Assembly: GCA_029866215.1 (NCBI GenBank)
Contig: JARWZU010000004.1
Span: forward strand, 1-43,263
Reading direction: 5' to 3'
From: Akkermansiaceae bacterium
GTDB taxonomy: Bacteria > Verrucomicrobiota > Verrucomicrobiia > Verrucomicrobiales > Akkermansiaceae
Length of the DNA stretch: 43,263 nt
Below are positions 7,821 to 16,420 of the stretch, piece by piece. The translations under genes were made by a program, and so were the position numbers. Numbering within the stretch: position 1 is the first letter of the stretch; each line of letters begins with the position of its first letter. The notes under the pieces are model-generated. The model ran no database searches. It saw only the letters and a program-made list of their open reading frames with translations, and was not told where the DNA came from.

Positions 7821-9991
7821 GGGGTGGCGAGGCGTTGTTCGAGCTTGGGGTCGGGGATCGCACCGTGTTCGAGTGCTTGGTGGTAGAAGTCCCGTGCAGC
7901 ATCGAGGCGTTTGTCTTTCGAGTAGAGCAGGGCAAGATTGTAGTAGGGCTCGCTCGGGGTGGGATCTGCAAAAATGGCTGCCTTGTAGCATGACTCTGCC
8001 TCACGGGTGTGGCCGAGGCGGTTCTCGATGATGCCGAGCAATAATTGGTTTTTGGCATCTTCCGGTGCAAGTTGAACGGCTTTTCTGATATTACGCACTG
8101 CATCGGTTAGGCGTCCTTGACTCATTTGAGCGAAGCCAAGCATGCGGTGGGCGTAGGGGTTTTCAGCATCGAGTTCGACAGCGCGGCGGAAGAGGTCGGC
8201 GGCAGCGACGGGATCCTTGAGGCGGAGTTGGACGACGCCGAGTTTGCAGATCGAGGGGACGTGGCCCGGATGTTTTTCCACGATCATTTGGAAGAGTTCA
8301 CGGGTGGGAAGTAGGCGTCCTGCGGCAAAGGATTTTTCGGCGGTGCGCTCGAACACCGCGATGTCGTGGTTCAGCTCGTCGGTGTTGCGGTTGACGGTGG
8401 TTCGGTCTTTCGCGAAGGGTGAAACGAATTCACCGTCCACATTTTTATCGGCAAGTAGGCGCTGCTCGTCGGGGGTCAATTGGACCTCCTCACCCTCGAA
8501 GAGTTGCATCGCCTCACCGACCCGCTCATCTTTGGCGCCCATGTCTTTGACTGCCTCGACGAGTAAATCTCGCGCTTGGCGGCGGCGATCTTGCACACGG
8601 AGTTGGCGTTGGATGATGTCGCGCAGCATGGCGACCTCGGCCGGATCCGTTGAAGTTTTACCATCGACGAGGGCGGCCTCTTCACCCTTGAGGCGAGACT
8701 CCATTTCCTCGATGCGGGTGTCTTGCTCGCGTTTTTCTAGTTGGAGTTTGTTGATCCTAGCCTTGGCGATGGCGAGGTCTCTCATCGCGCTGGTGATGTC
8801 GTCCTTGGTGGCATTGTTGTCGAGGTTGAGGCGGTCGACCTTCTCGTTTGCTTCGCGGAGGCTCTTGGCGAGGCCGATGTTTTGCTGGACGAGGTCTTGG
8901 ATTCGACCGTCTTGGTTGAGTTTGAGCATCGCGCTCAATTGGTCCTTTTCAAGGAGGAGTGAATCACGCTCCGTGCGGAGTTGGGCGAAGGCATCGTGGG
9001 TCTCTTGCAGTTCGTTCATTAAGCCGCTGATTTTCTCGTTGGCCTTGTCGAGTTCTCTGGACTTGTTTGCGAGGTCCTTCTCGAGGGCTTGGAGTTGGGT
9101 TCGTTGGCCAGCGACCACCGAGTTGGCGACGTTTCGCTCGGCTTTCAGGTCGCGGTCGAGGTTCGCATACTTCTGCTGCATCACCTTGAGGTCCGCCTCG
9201 AGGATGGCGTTGCGGGCGAGTGCCTCGGTATGAGAGCTGCGGCTCTGAGTGAGGGCGAGATTCATCGCCTCGCGTTCTTGTTCGAGCCCGGAAATCCGTT
9301 GGGCGAGGGACTTCATTTCATGCTCCATCGGGCGGGTGGCCAGTCGTGCGCGAAGGGACTGGACGTTTGCCTCTGCCGCGCGGAGCTGTGCTTGAATGGC
9401 ATCGCGCTGGCGCGTGAGGTCGCGCACGCGGGAGGCATCGCGAGAGGGGTCTTCGCTGGATGATTGGAGGGCGCGAAGTCGATTCACCTCAGCTTCCGCT
9501 TCTGAGAGTTTTCGGCTGGCGATGGGATCGACTTCGAGGATCCCGGGGGTCGGGGAAAGCGAGGGGTCTGCAGGATCCGCTGGGGTTCCGGAGCGTTTGG
9601 TGCCACCCTCGAGTTCGGCCACGACGCTGCGGCTTTTGCGGCGTTGCTCATCGGCCTTGGTGCGGATTTTTTCGATGGCTTCAGCATTTTTCGAACTGCG
9701 GCCAGCGACCATCTCAGGCTTCCAGTCGGGGTAGTAGCGCTTGATGGTGTCGAGCATCTTGCGTGCGCTTTGGAATTTCTCCGCAGCACCTGCGTAGTCC
9801 TCGCTTGCCTCGAGTTTTTCCGCTGCGCGAATTGCGAGGTAGCCTTGGAAATAGACGTCCGAGGGGTCGAACTGCGCGGGTGGGGTGGGTGCGGGCGTTT
9901 GGGCCAGAACCGATCCAGCAGCGAACAGGACGAGGAGGCCAGCCAATCGACCCATGGGCAGGCACGAGGTTTTTACGATCCGATCCAACAT
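7817..9991 (-). CDS. Exported coiled-coil protein with C-terminal TPR domain
   Basis: The 724-residue product starts with a signal peptide (hydrophobic GLLVLFAAGSVLAQ, likely cleaved after Ala or Gln near residue 31). A short helical region follows (about 40-120), then a very long coiled coil rich in Glu, Arg, Gln and Leu (about 150-480). The C-terminus has at least four TPR-like helix pairs (about 555-715; for example AADLFRRAVELDAENPYAH and AVRNIRKAVQLAPED). It is probably a periplasmic scaffold. ATG 9991 is chosen because it directly precedes the signal peptide; a frame extension to 10147 runs into the dnaJ-like gene, and ATG 9955 would also leave a signal peptide. It follows the DnaJ-like gene by 101 bp and overlaps the lipoprotein start by four bases. 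No specific family name can be given. Confidence 0.88.
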   Translation of the reverse strand: MLDRIVKTSCLPMGRLAGLLVLFAAGSVLAQTPAPTPPAQFDPSDVYFQGYLAIRAAEKLEASEDYAGAAEKFQSARKMLDTIKRYYPDWKPEMVAGRSSKNAEAIEKIRTKADEQRRKSRSVVAELEGGTKRSGTPADPADPSLSPTPGILEVDPIASRKLSEAEAEVNRLRALQSSSEDPSRDASRVRDLTRQRDAIQAQLRAAEANVQSLRARLATRPMEHEMKSLAQRISGLEQEREAMNLALTQSRSSHTEALARNAILEADLKVMQQKYANLDRDLKAERNVANSVVAGQRTQLQALEKDLANKSRELDKANEKISGLMNELQETHDAFAQLRTERDSLLLEKDQLSAMLKLNQDGRIQDLVQQNIGLAKSLREANEKVDRLNLDNNATKDDITSAMRDLAIAKARINKLQLEKREQDTRIEEMESRLKGEEAALVDGKTSTDPAEVAMLRDIIQRQLRVQDRRRQARDLLVEAVKDMGAKDERVGEAMQLFEGEEVQLTPDEQRLLADKNVDGEFVSPFAKDRTTVNRNTDELNHDIAVFERTAEKSFAAGRLLPTRELFQMIVEKHPGHVPSICKLGVVQLRLKDPVAAADLFRRAVELDAENPYAHRMLGFAQMSQGRLTDAVRNIRKAVQLAPEDAKNQLLLGIIENRLGHTREAESCYKAAIFADPTPSEPYYNLALLYSKDKRLDAARDFYHQALEHGAIPDPKLEQRLATP

Positions 9992-10092
9992 TGATGCAAA
10001 AACTGTAGAGCGGGCCGTGTGGGGGGGCAAGCGGGATTCCCTGTGCGGTCGGGGCGGTCCAATGAACTTGCAAGTCCGGCGGGAAGTCTTGG

Positions 10093-11058
10093 CTAAGGCG
10101 AGGTCGGCCGGGGGCTGAAGCTGGAGATTTCTCGGAGTTGCTCCCAAAGTGCCAGTTCCTCGTCGGTGGATTCCTTCGGTAGGTGGATGGTGATGGTGGC
10201 GAAGAAATCACCGCGGTCTGTGCCTTTTCCCTTGGGCAGGCCGCGGTTGCGCACGCGGAGTTGTTGGTCGGATTCGCTTCTGGCGGGGACTCGCAATTTG
10301 ATTGGCCCATCGAGGGTTGGCACGGTCACTTCGGCGCCAAGCACTGCCTCCCATGGGGCGAGGTTCAGCTCATAGAAAAGATCGGATCCCTCAGTGTGGA
10401 AAAACGGGTGGGCGGCGTGGCGGACTCGGAGGTAGAGATCGCCAGGGCCTGCGTTGCCGGTGCCGGGTTCGCCTTGGCCTGAGACGCGGATGCGCTTGCC
10501 GTGGATCACCCCGACCGGGATGCGGACGTGAAATGAATGTTTCTCGGCCTTTCCCGTTTTGGGATTGGTGATTTGAAGAGAGATCGGGCGGGTGTCCCCG
10601 TGCATCACCTCCTCGAGCGTGACGAGAATGTCGCCCTGGATGTCGTTGCCGCGCGTGTTCGGTGGGGGAGAGTTGGCGCCCCAGGGATCGGTGTTTGAAA
10701 ATCCACGACCTTCGCCGCCGCTAAAAAATTGTTCAAAGAAATCGCTGAAGCCCGTACCGCTGAAATTGAAGGATTGGCCTGATGTGCCGTTTGCGTTGCG
10801 TCCTTGCGCGTGTGGGGGCATTCCGTGGCCCTGCCAGTTTTCCCCGAGGTCGTCGTATCTCTGCCTTTTTTCCGGATCGCTCAGGACTTCGTTGGCTTCG
10901 TTGATCTCTTTGAATTTGGCTTCTGCCGATTTTTTATCCTTGGCGACATCTGGGTGATATTTCCGCGCGAGCTTGCGGAATGCCTTCTTGATCTCGGCGG
11001 CACTTGCATCGCGCGAAACACCGAGTGTGGCGTAATAGTCTTTGAATCCAGTGTCCAT
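10093..11058 (-). CDS. DnaJ-like co-chaperone (CbpA type, no zinc finger)
   Basis: A 321-residue J-domain protein that would stimulate DnaK ATPase and deliver clients. The J domain covers residues 5-70 with the essential HPD at 35-37. A Gly/Phe-rich linker (about 85-130, for example FSDFFEQFFSGGEGRGF) follows, then two beta-sandwich substrate-binding domains (about 145-310). The four CxxCxGxG repeats of canonical DnaJ are missing, so this is a type II J-protein like CbpA or DnaJ2. No dnaK or grpE is in the window. It lies between the sulfhydrylase gene (108 bp upstream) and the coiled-coil/TPR gene on the same strand. Confidence 0.95.
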   Translation of the reverse strand: MDTGFKDYYATLGVSRDASAAEIKKAFRKLARKYHPDVAKDKKSAEAKFKEINEANEVLSDPEKRQRYDDLGENWQGHGMPPHAQGRNANGTSGQSFNFSGTGFSDFFEQFFSGGEGRGFSNTDPWGANSPPPNTRGNDIQGDILVTLEEVMHGDTRPISLQITNPKTGKAEKHSFHVRIPVGVIHGKRIRVSGQGEPGTGNAGPGDLYLRVRHAAHPFFHTEGSDLFYELNLAPWEAVLGAEVTVPTLDGPIKLRVPARSESDQQLRVRNRGLPKGKGTDRGDFFATITIHLPKESTDEELALWEQLREISSFSPRPTSP

Positions 11059-11166
11059 GGTTGGGGTAGCGAAAAAACCGTCCCATGTTTAGCGGAGACC
11101 GAGGGGTTTGTCGAGGCTGCAAGATCCCCCCGAGGTGCAGCGGGCGTGGCAAACGCTTTGCCGGAT

Positions 11167-12444
11167 TTACGAGTTAGCCAATGCTTGATCGAGGTCGGCG
11201 AGAATGTCGTCGATGTGCTCGATGCCGATCGAGAGGCGGATCAGCTCCGGTGGGATTCCAGCTGAGAGTTGTTGGGCCTCGTTGAGTTGCGAGTGCGTGG
11301 TGGATGCCGGGTGGATTGCGAGTGATTTGGCATCGCCGACGTTGGCGAGGTGTTTGAATAGCTTGAGGGAGTCGATGAATTTCGTGCCGGCCGTGGCACC
11401 GCCTTTGATGCCGAATACCACCATCGAGCCGCCCTTGCCGTGGAGGTATTTCGCGTTGAGATCGGCTTGGGAGTCACCAGTTAGGCCGGGGAAGCGCACC
11501 CACTCGACGGCGGGGTGTTGCTGGAGGTGTTTGGCAGCGGCCAGTGCATTTTCGCAGTGGCGCTCCATGCGTAGCGGTAGGGTTTCGATGCCTTGCAGCG
11601 CGATCCATGCGTTGTCGGGCGAGAGGCAAGCGCCGAGGTTGCGGAGCGGTCCGGTGCGCATGCGGAGGATGTAAGCAAGTGGGGCGAGCGGGGCTGGAAG
11701 GTCGTGACCCCAGCGTAGACCATGGTAAGACGAATCGGGCTGGTCGAAGAGTGGGTGCTTGCCGGCTGCCCAGTTGAATTTTCCTGAGTCGATTACGATT
11801 CCGCCGATGGCCGCGCCATGACCGCCAAGCCACTTGGTGAGCGAGTGGACGACGATGTCCGCGCCGAAGGCGATGGGCTTCGTGAGATAGGGGGTGGAAA
11901 ACGTCGAGTCCACGATGAGTGGCAGGCCGATGGCATGAGCGGCAGCGGCGATGGCCTCGATGTCAGAAATTTCTAATGCAGGATTCGAAACCGATTCGCA
12001 GAAGAATGCGCGGGTCTTGGAGTCGGCTGCTGCCGCGAAATTTTCGGGGTTGTTTGAATCGACAAAGCGTACCTCGATTCCAAGCGCGGGCAGGATGTCT
12101 TTGAATTGAGTGTAGGTGCCGCCATACAGGTTGCGGGCGGAGACGATGTTGTCGCCTGCTTTGGCGAGGTTGATGATCGAGTAAAAAACTGCGGAGGTAC
12201 CAGAGGCGACAGCAAGTCCTGCGGCGCCACCTTCTAATGCGGCCACCCGTTGTTCGAGCACGTCGTGAGTCGGGTTCATCAAGCGCGTGTAAATGTTGCC
12301 AAGTTCACGCAAGGCAAAGAGGTTCGCGGCGTGTTCCGTGCTGTCGAATACGAACGATGCAGTCCGGTAAACTGGAACGGCACAGGCGTGGGTGGTTGGA
12401 TCCGAGGAGTAGCCGGCGTGGAGGCATTGGGTCTCTAACTTCAT
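11167..12444 (-). CDS. O-acetylhomoserine sulfhydrylase-type PLP enzyme
   Basis: A PLP-dependent enzyme of the Cys/Met metabolism family, most like O-acetylhomoserine aminocarboxypropyltransferase (MetY), which makes homocysteine from O-acetylhomoserine and sulfide. The 425-residue length fits MetY better than the shorter cystathionine gamma-synthases (about 380-400). The motifs seen are YTRLMNPTHDVLE, the SGTSA turn near 81-85, the conserved Asp in LIVDSTFSTPYL, and the PLP lysine Lys204 in HSLTKWLGGHG. The N-terminus (METQ-like start, LHAGYSSDPTT) is also typical. The 133-bp leader was inspected for a SAM-type riboswitch and none was recognised. Methionine gamma-lyase is a less likely alternative. 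Confidence 0.93.
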   Translation of the reverse strand: MKLETQCLHAGYSSDPTTHACAVPVYRTASFVFDSTEHAANLFALRELGNIYTRLMNPTHDVLEQRVAALEGGAAGLAVASGTSAVFYSIINLAKAGDNIVSARNLYGGTYTQFKDILPALGIEVRFVDSNNPENFAAAADSKTRAFFCESVSNPALEISDIEAIAAAAHAIGLPLIVDSTFSTPYLTKPIAFGADIVVHSLTKWLGGHGAAIGGIVIDSGKFNWAAGKHPLFDQPDSSYHGLRWGHDLPAPLAPLAYILRMRTGPLRNLGACLSPDNAWIALQGIETLPLRMERHCENALAAAKHLQQHPAVEWVRFPGLTGDSQADLNAKYLHGKGGSMVVFGIKGGATAGTKFIDSLKLFKHLANVGDAKSLAIHPASTTHSQLNEAQQLSAGIPPELIRLSIGIEHIDDILADLDQALANS

Positions 12445-12577
12445 GGTCGTCGATGGGTATATTCAGTTTGGATTTTGGCGAAAAGTGTATGGCCTGTGGA
12501 CCTCGTAGGTTAAGGGTTCCCCGGATTTCCGCAACTTGGAAAAGCACAAATCGTGGTTTGGCGCGTCTTCAGCTTCC

Positions 12578-13030
12578 TCAAGGAGTACCTTTCCAATCGC
12601 CGATGGGTTTCACGAAATGGAATCCCCAGATTTCAAAACCAAGGCGATGATAGAGGCGGTGGGATGCGCGATTTTCGGTGTAGCTGTCCAGCACCACCGT
12701 GTTGCAGCCTTCCTTTGCGGCGAGGGCTTCGAGCCACTGAATCAAGAGGCTGCCAACGCCCATCGACCGGTGGGTGGGCGCGACCACGAGATTGTCAATT
12801 TCAAGATAGAGCCCGCACCAAATCTTGGTGGCAACCCATGCGCTGGCCACGCCCACGAGAGTTTCTCCGATGAAAGCGCCAATGATCCGGTAGTGGTTAT
12901 GGTTGGTTAGAATCGTCTGAAGGCGCTCGACAATCGTCTGAAGCGGTGTCTCTGGATTCAGGAAGCTGAGTAACTTACTGGCGTCCTCAAGGTCCGCAGC
13001 TGTCAAAGGCCGTAGCGTCAAGGATTCCAT
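12578..13030 (-). CDS. GNAT family N-acetyltransferase
   Basis: A 150-residue single-domain acetyltransferase of the GCN5 fold that transfers acetyl from acetyl-CoA to an unknown amine. The acetyl-CoA binding motif A is visible around residues 82-98 (VVAPTHRSMGVGSLLIQW, with the R-x-x-G-x-G loop). The C-terminal ENRASHRLYHRLGFE strand-helix motif is characteristic of the family. It begins 15 bp after the M16 peptidase gene on the same strand, so the two are probably cotranscribed. Substrate cannot be predicted. Confidence 0.92.
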   Translation of the reverse strand: MESLTLRPLTAADLEDASKLLSFLNPETPLQTIVERLQTILTNHNHYRIIGAFIGETLVGVASAWVATKIWCGLYLEIDNLVVAPTHRSMGVGSLLIQWLEALAAKEGCNTVVLDSYTENRASHRLYHRLGFEIWGFHFVKPIGDWKGTP

Positions 13031-13045
13031 TCGAATCGGCTAGAA

Positions 13046-15979
13046 TTAGGGATTGCTTGGCTTGATCGAGATCAGCAATGCATTTCTAGCAGAAAGATAT
13101 TTTGCAGCCAGCTTGTTGATTTCCTCCAGCGTGATCGAGTGGTAATCGGCATCGCGGGTGCGTGCGAGGTCGAGTCGCGTTGGATCTTCTTGGGATTGGC
13201 TCATGACGGTGGTGATCCAGTAGGAATTGTCACGGAGGGATTTGGTGATCTGGTTGAGGGTGGGTTTGAGGGCACGGTCGAGTTCGTCGGCAGTGGCACC
13301 TTGACGGGCGAGGTTGTCGGCGAGCCTCCGCATAGTGCTTAGGAGTTTTTCGAGGTCTTCTGGCTTGCCGACGCTCTGGCCGATGATGTAGCCGACGTTA
13401 TCATATGCGTCTGAGCCAGAGGCACCCGCGTTCGGACTGTAGGATGCACCAAGCTTTTCACGGATTTCTTCGCGAAGGCGGTCACCGTAAATTTCTCCAA
13501 GAATGTTGAGGCGGCGGAATTCCTTTTGGTTGCCACGAATGCCAGCTGTCTTCCAAATCGTGGTGGCGATGCCTTGTGGTACTTTGGATTCGTAGGTGAA
13601 GGTTTTTTCTTCGGGTGCGTTCGGGAATTGGATCTTGCGGGCGTCCTGGCGCTCTGGGTTGCTTTGAGCTCGGGTGGCGAGGGCTCCGAAGGTGGCTAAC
13701 AAGTCAGAAAGGATTTTTTCCGAATCGAAATCGCCAACGACGCTCAGTTCAAGATATCCTTTGGTGAGCTCAGGAGTGAGCCAGTTTTTAACATCATTGA
13801 CGGTGTATGAAGTCAGAGTTTTCACTGGTGCGATCGTGAAGCGCGAGTCGCCACCGTTGAGCCACGCTTCCATTTCTTGGTTGGGGCCAGCGGGAGTGTA
13901 TTTGAGTTGTTGGTACATCATCGGCACCGCCTTTTGGAACTGCCACAGCGCTTCTTCGCGATAGCCGGGATCGATTAGAGTGGCACACATCAGTTGGGCC
14001 TGGAGGGTGAAATCTGCTGGGGTCGTCTTGCCGACAAGCGTGAAGGCGTCATCGCCAATGACGAGAGTGGAGCCGACATTTTTTCCTGCTAGGATTTGTT
14101 GGAGTTCGTCATTGCTGTGTTTGCCGAGCCCGCCACCTTCGAAAATCGAGGTGGCAAAGGTATCGAGCATGGGCATCCCCTTGGGCTGGGTAAGTTTTCC
14201 TGAGCCGATGCGGGCGACGAGGCGAATCACGCCTTTTTCGAAGTCGGTTTGTTTGAGGTTGATGCGGACTTGGTTCGAAAGCACTCGTTGGGTGATTCCA
14301 AGGTCCTTGACTTCCTTCGTGCTCGCGATGGTGCCAGCCACGCCGAAATCGGTGTAGCCGAATGGTTGGGTGGCACGCTGAGCAGGTGCTTCAACCGACT
14401 TGTCGCGTGAGTCTTCAAAAAGCGCCGCGAGGTCTTGCTTGGCATTTTCGGATGGCTCTTTGGTGGTTAGAATTAAGTGGTGACCGGTTGCATCCCAGAA
14501 CTTCAAGAACGCTTGGTGGCAAACCTCGGGATCGATCCCATCCAGTGCTTTTTGTGCGAGGCCAAGATCGGTTGCTGGGTCCGAGAAGACCGACTGGTCG
14601 TTGATCGACTTGGCCAAGGCGGTGGCGATGTTTTCTGATTTCCGGCTGTCCTTCTGTTTGACCTGTTGCTCGTAGGCGTTGAGGAGGTTCGCCTTGGCTT
14701 CGGCCAGTTCCGCTTCGCTAAAACCATAGGTCACTGCGGCGCGGAACTGCTGCTCGAGGATGGGGACCACTTCCTGCCAGCGGTCGTCTGCCGCCGTGAT
14801 ATCGATCGAGCCAATTGCGCAGTGATTAAAAAGAACGCTATTAGAAGCAGTGCCAGAAGCCACTGCGGAGCCTGCGATTTTCGATAAGCGCTCGAAGCGA
14901 CGACTCATGATCGAGTGCGCGATCTGGAGGGTGAGGTCCTCCGCGCGTTTCGCGGCAGTGTCGGGTTTTTGAGTGTAAGGCTTCACCACCACCAGAGAGA
15001 CATCGGTCGAGCTGACTTCTTTGTCGGCGAAGATTGCGGTTTCAATTCCCTCCAATGGCTTGATGGTGCCGAGATCCGGATTTTTGCCGGGTGCGGGTGG
15101 ATTGACCATGGAGGCGAAGGCGCTCTTGATGCGGCTTTGGACGTCCTTCGGTTCGATGTCGCCCACGACCACGAAGGTCATTCTGCTAGGGGTGTAGTAG
15201 CGGGTGTAGAGATCGGTGAATCGCTCGCGGGGCGCGGATTGGATCACCTTTTCCAACCCGATCGGTAATCGTTTACTGATGAGGGAATCCGGTAGAAGCG
15301 TTGTAAATTGTTGCTCCATGAGGCGATTGCTCACCGAGTCACGGCTGATTTTTTCCGATAGAATCACGCCGCGTTCTCTGTCGATTTCTTCGGTCGAGAG
15401 CAGTGCACCATCGGCAAAATCCCGCATCACCGTGAAGCCAAGTTTCAAAGTTTCCTCGGAGAGGTCGGGCAGATCGAGCATGTAAACGGTCTCGTCAAAC
15501 GACGTGTAGGCATTCAAATGAGCGCCAAATGCGATCCCGAGTCGTTGCATTTTCGGCACCAAGTCTTCGGGGGCGTATTGCTTTGAGCCGTTGAAAACCA
15601 TGTGTTCGAGGAAATGAGCGAGACCGCGCTGGTCTTCTGCCTCCATCAATGAACCCGAGGTGATGTGAAGCCGCAGGGAGACCCGCTTGGGCGGCTCGGC
15701 GTTTGGATAGACGATGTAGCGGAGGCCGTTTTCCAAAGCCCCGAAAGTAGCACCTGGGTCAGCAGGGATGTCGGATGCCTCATGGGGCCACGGTTGCGGA
15801 GTGACGGGAGCGGGGGCCGCTGCTTGGGCAGTTGCGGGCGGCTCGGAGGCGGGCGGCTTTTGGGTTTCCTCGGCGGATGGCCTTGAGGTCGCGAGCGCCG
15901 ACTTGGGCGATTGCACCGACAGAATGACTGAGGAGAGGCCGAGAATGAGGACGAGAATCAAAGGTGTTGCATTCTGCAT
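13046..15979 (-). CDS. M16 family zinc peptidase, PqqL-like, exported
   Basis: The 977-residue protein has a hydrophobic signal segment (about 5-22) and a Pro/Ala-rich linker (about 31-65). Two M16 halves of about 450 residues each follow. The first half is catalytic: the inverted zinc motif HFLEH at 122-126 with the third ligand Glu202, 76 residues after the second His. The second half lacks an HxxEH motif, as expected for the inactive M16C half that closes the chamber. The architecture resembles PqqL-type periplasmic or membrane-associated zinc proteases that degrade peptides. It is followed by the GNAT gene with 15 bp between, and is divergent from the tRNA gene. The substrate is not known. 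Confidence 0.93.
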   Translation of the reverse strand: MQNATPLILVLILGLSSVILSVQSPKSALATSRPSAEETQKPPASEPPATAQAAAPAPVTPQPWPHEASDIPADPGATFGALENGLRYIVYPNAEPPKRVSLRLHITSGSLMEAEDQRGLAHFLEHMVFNGSKQYAPEDLVPKMQRLGIAFGAHLNAYTSFDETVYMLDLPDLSEETLKLGFTVMRDFADGALLSTEEIDRERGVILSEKISRDSVSNRLMEQQFTTLLPDSLISKRLPIGLEKVIQSAPRERFTDLYTRYYTPSRMTFVVVGDIEPKDVQSRIKSAFASMVNPPAPGKNPDLGTIKPLEGIETAIFADKEVSSTDVSLVVVKPYTQKPDTAAKRAEDLTLQIAHSIMSRRFERLSKIAGSAVASGTASNSVLFNHCAIGSIDITAADDRWQEVVPILEQQFRAAVTYGFSEAELAEAKANLLNAYEQQVKQKDSRKSENIATALAKSINDQSVFSDPATDLGLAQKALDGIDPEVCHQAFLKFWDATGHHLILTTKEPSENAKQDLAALFEDSRDKSVEAPAQRATQPFGYTDFGVAGTIASTKEVKDLGITQRVLSNQVRINLKQTDFEKGVIRLVARIGSGKLTQPKGMPMLDTFATSIFEGGGLGKHSNDELQQILAGKNVGSTLVIGDDAFTLVGKTTPADFTLQAQLMCATLIDPGYREEALWQFQKAVPMMYQQLKYTPAGPNQEMEAWLNGGDSRFTIAPVKTLTSYTVNDVKNWLTPELTKGYLELSVVGDFDSEKILSDLLATFGALATRAQSNPERQDARKIQFPNAPEEKTFTYESKVPQGIATTIWKTAGIRGNQKEFRRLNILGEIYGDRLREEIREKLGASYSPNAGASGSDAYDNVGYIIGQSVGKPEDLEKLLSTMRRLADNLARQGATADELDRALKPTLNQITKSLRDNSYWITTVMSQSQEDPTRLDLARTRDADYHSITLEEINKLAAKYLSARNALLISIKPSNP

Positions 15980-16140
15980 GCCACAAGATGCTTGAGCCCG
16001 GGTGGTTTTGGCAACGCCGAAAACCGCCGCGATTCGGGAATCGGCGGGTGGGGGGTAGGGGGATTTGCGAAACTTTCGGAAAACAGAGTTGCATTCTGAG
16101 ATGCCGCATGATGGTTTTTCCTCCTACCCAATTAAGATGT

Positions 16141-16227
16141 GCGCGCGTGGCGGAATTGGTAGACGCGCTAGATTCAGGTTCTAGTGGGGGCAACCCTGTT
16201 CAGGTTCGAGTCCTGTCGCGCGCACCA
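16141..16227 (+). tRNA. tRNA-Leu(CAG)
   Basis: An 87-base tRNA with a perfect seven-pair acceptor stem (GCGCGCG with CGCGCGC) and D-loop sequence GGAATTGGTAGAC. The anticodon arm is CTAGA-TTCAGGT-TCTAG with anticodon CAG, reading CUG. A long type II variable arm (about TGGGGGCAACCCTGTT) is typical of Leu tRNAs. The T arm has GGTTCGAGTCC. The discriminator A is at 16224 and CCA is encoded at 16225-16227. It is the left border of an atypical segment that ends at pgi. Confidence 0.98.
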
Positions 16228-16285
16228 TTTCACTACAAAATGTGACGGGTTGGAATCCCGCCCAGTTGATCGCTCAACCTTACTC

Positions 16286-16420
16286 ATGAGCAAGGGTGGT
16301 GACAAACGTCAGATCTGGCTCTACAGTCCGCTCAGAGACAAGGCATTCCAGGGGTCTCCAGCAGAAGGCAAATTCTTAGAAGTGACTGAACCCTGGTTTC
16401 GTACCGCCAAAGCATTATGA
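16286..16420 (+). CDS. Candidate 44-residue small ORF coupled to membrane gene
   Basis: A short frame from ATG 16286 ends in TGA at 16418-16420, overlapping the ATG of the membrane protein gene at 16417 in the classic ATGA arrangement. The product is hydrophilic and reads MSKGGDKRQIWLYSPL at its start, ending TEPWFRTAKAL. It has no signal peptide or known motif. The overlap suggests translational coupling or a leader peptide. The frame also continues upstream into the tRNA gene, so an open frame alone is weak evidence. No clear Shine-Dalgarno is seen. Confidence 0.35.
   Translation: MSKGGDKRQIWLYSPLRDKAFQGSPAEGKFLEVTEPWFRTAKAL

Noticed and set aside
7474-8103. Minus-strand frame of 209 codons across the lipoprotein/TPR boundary
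   Set aside because: Overlaps two genes with clear signal sequences; low complexity Arg/Ser-rich shadow.
8217-9233. Plus-strand frame of 338 codons antisense to the coiled-coil/TPR gene
   Set aside because: Composition is the Ser/Arg-rich mirror of Glu/Leu-rich coiled coil; a shadow.
12445-12577. SAM riboswitch upstream of the O-acetylhomoserine sulfhydrylase gene
   Set aside because: The leader was read on the minus strand for the SAM-I core and kink-turn sequences, and none was recognised.
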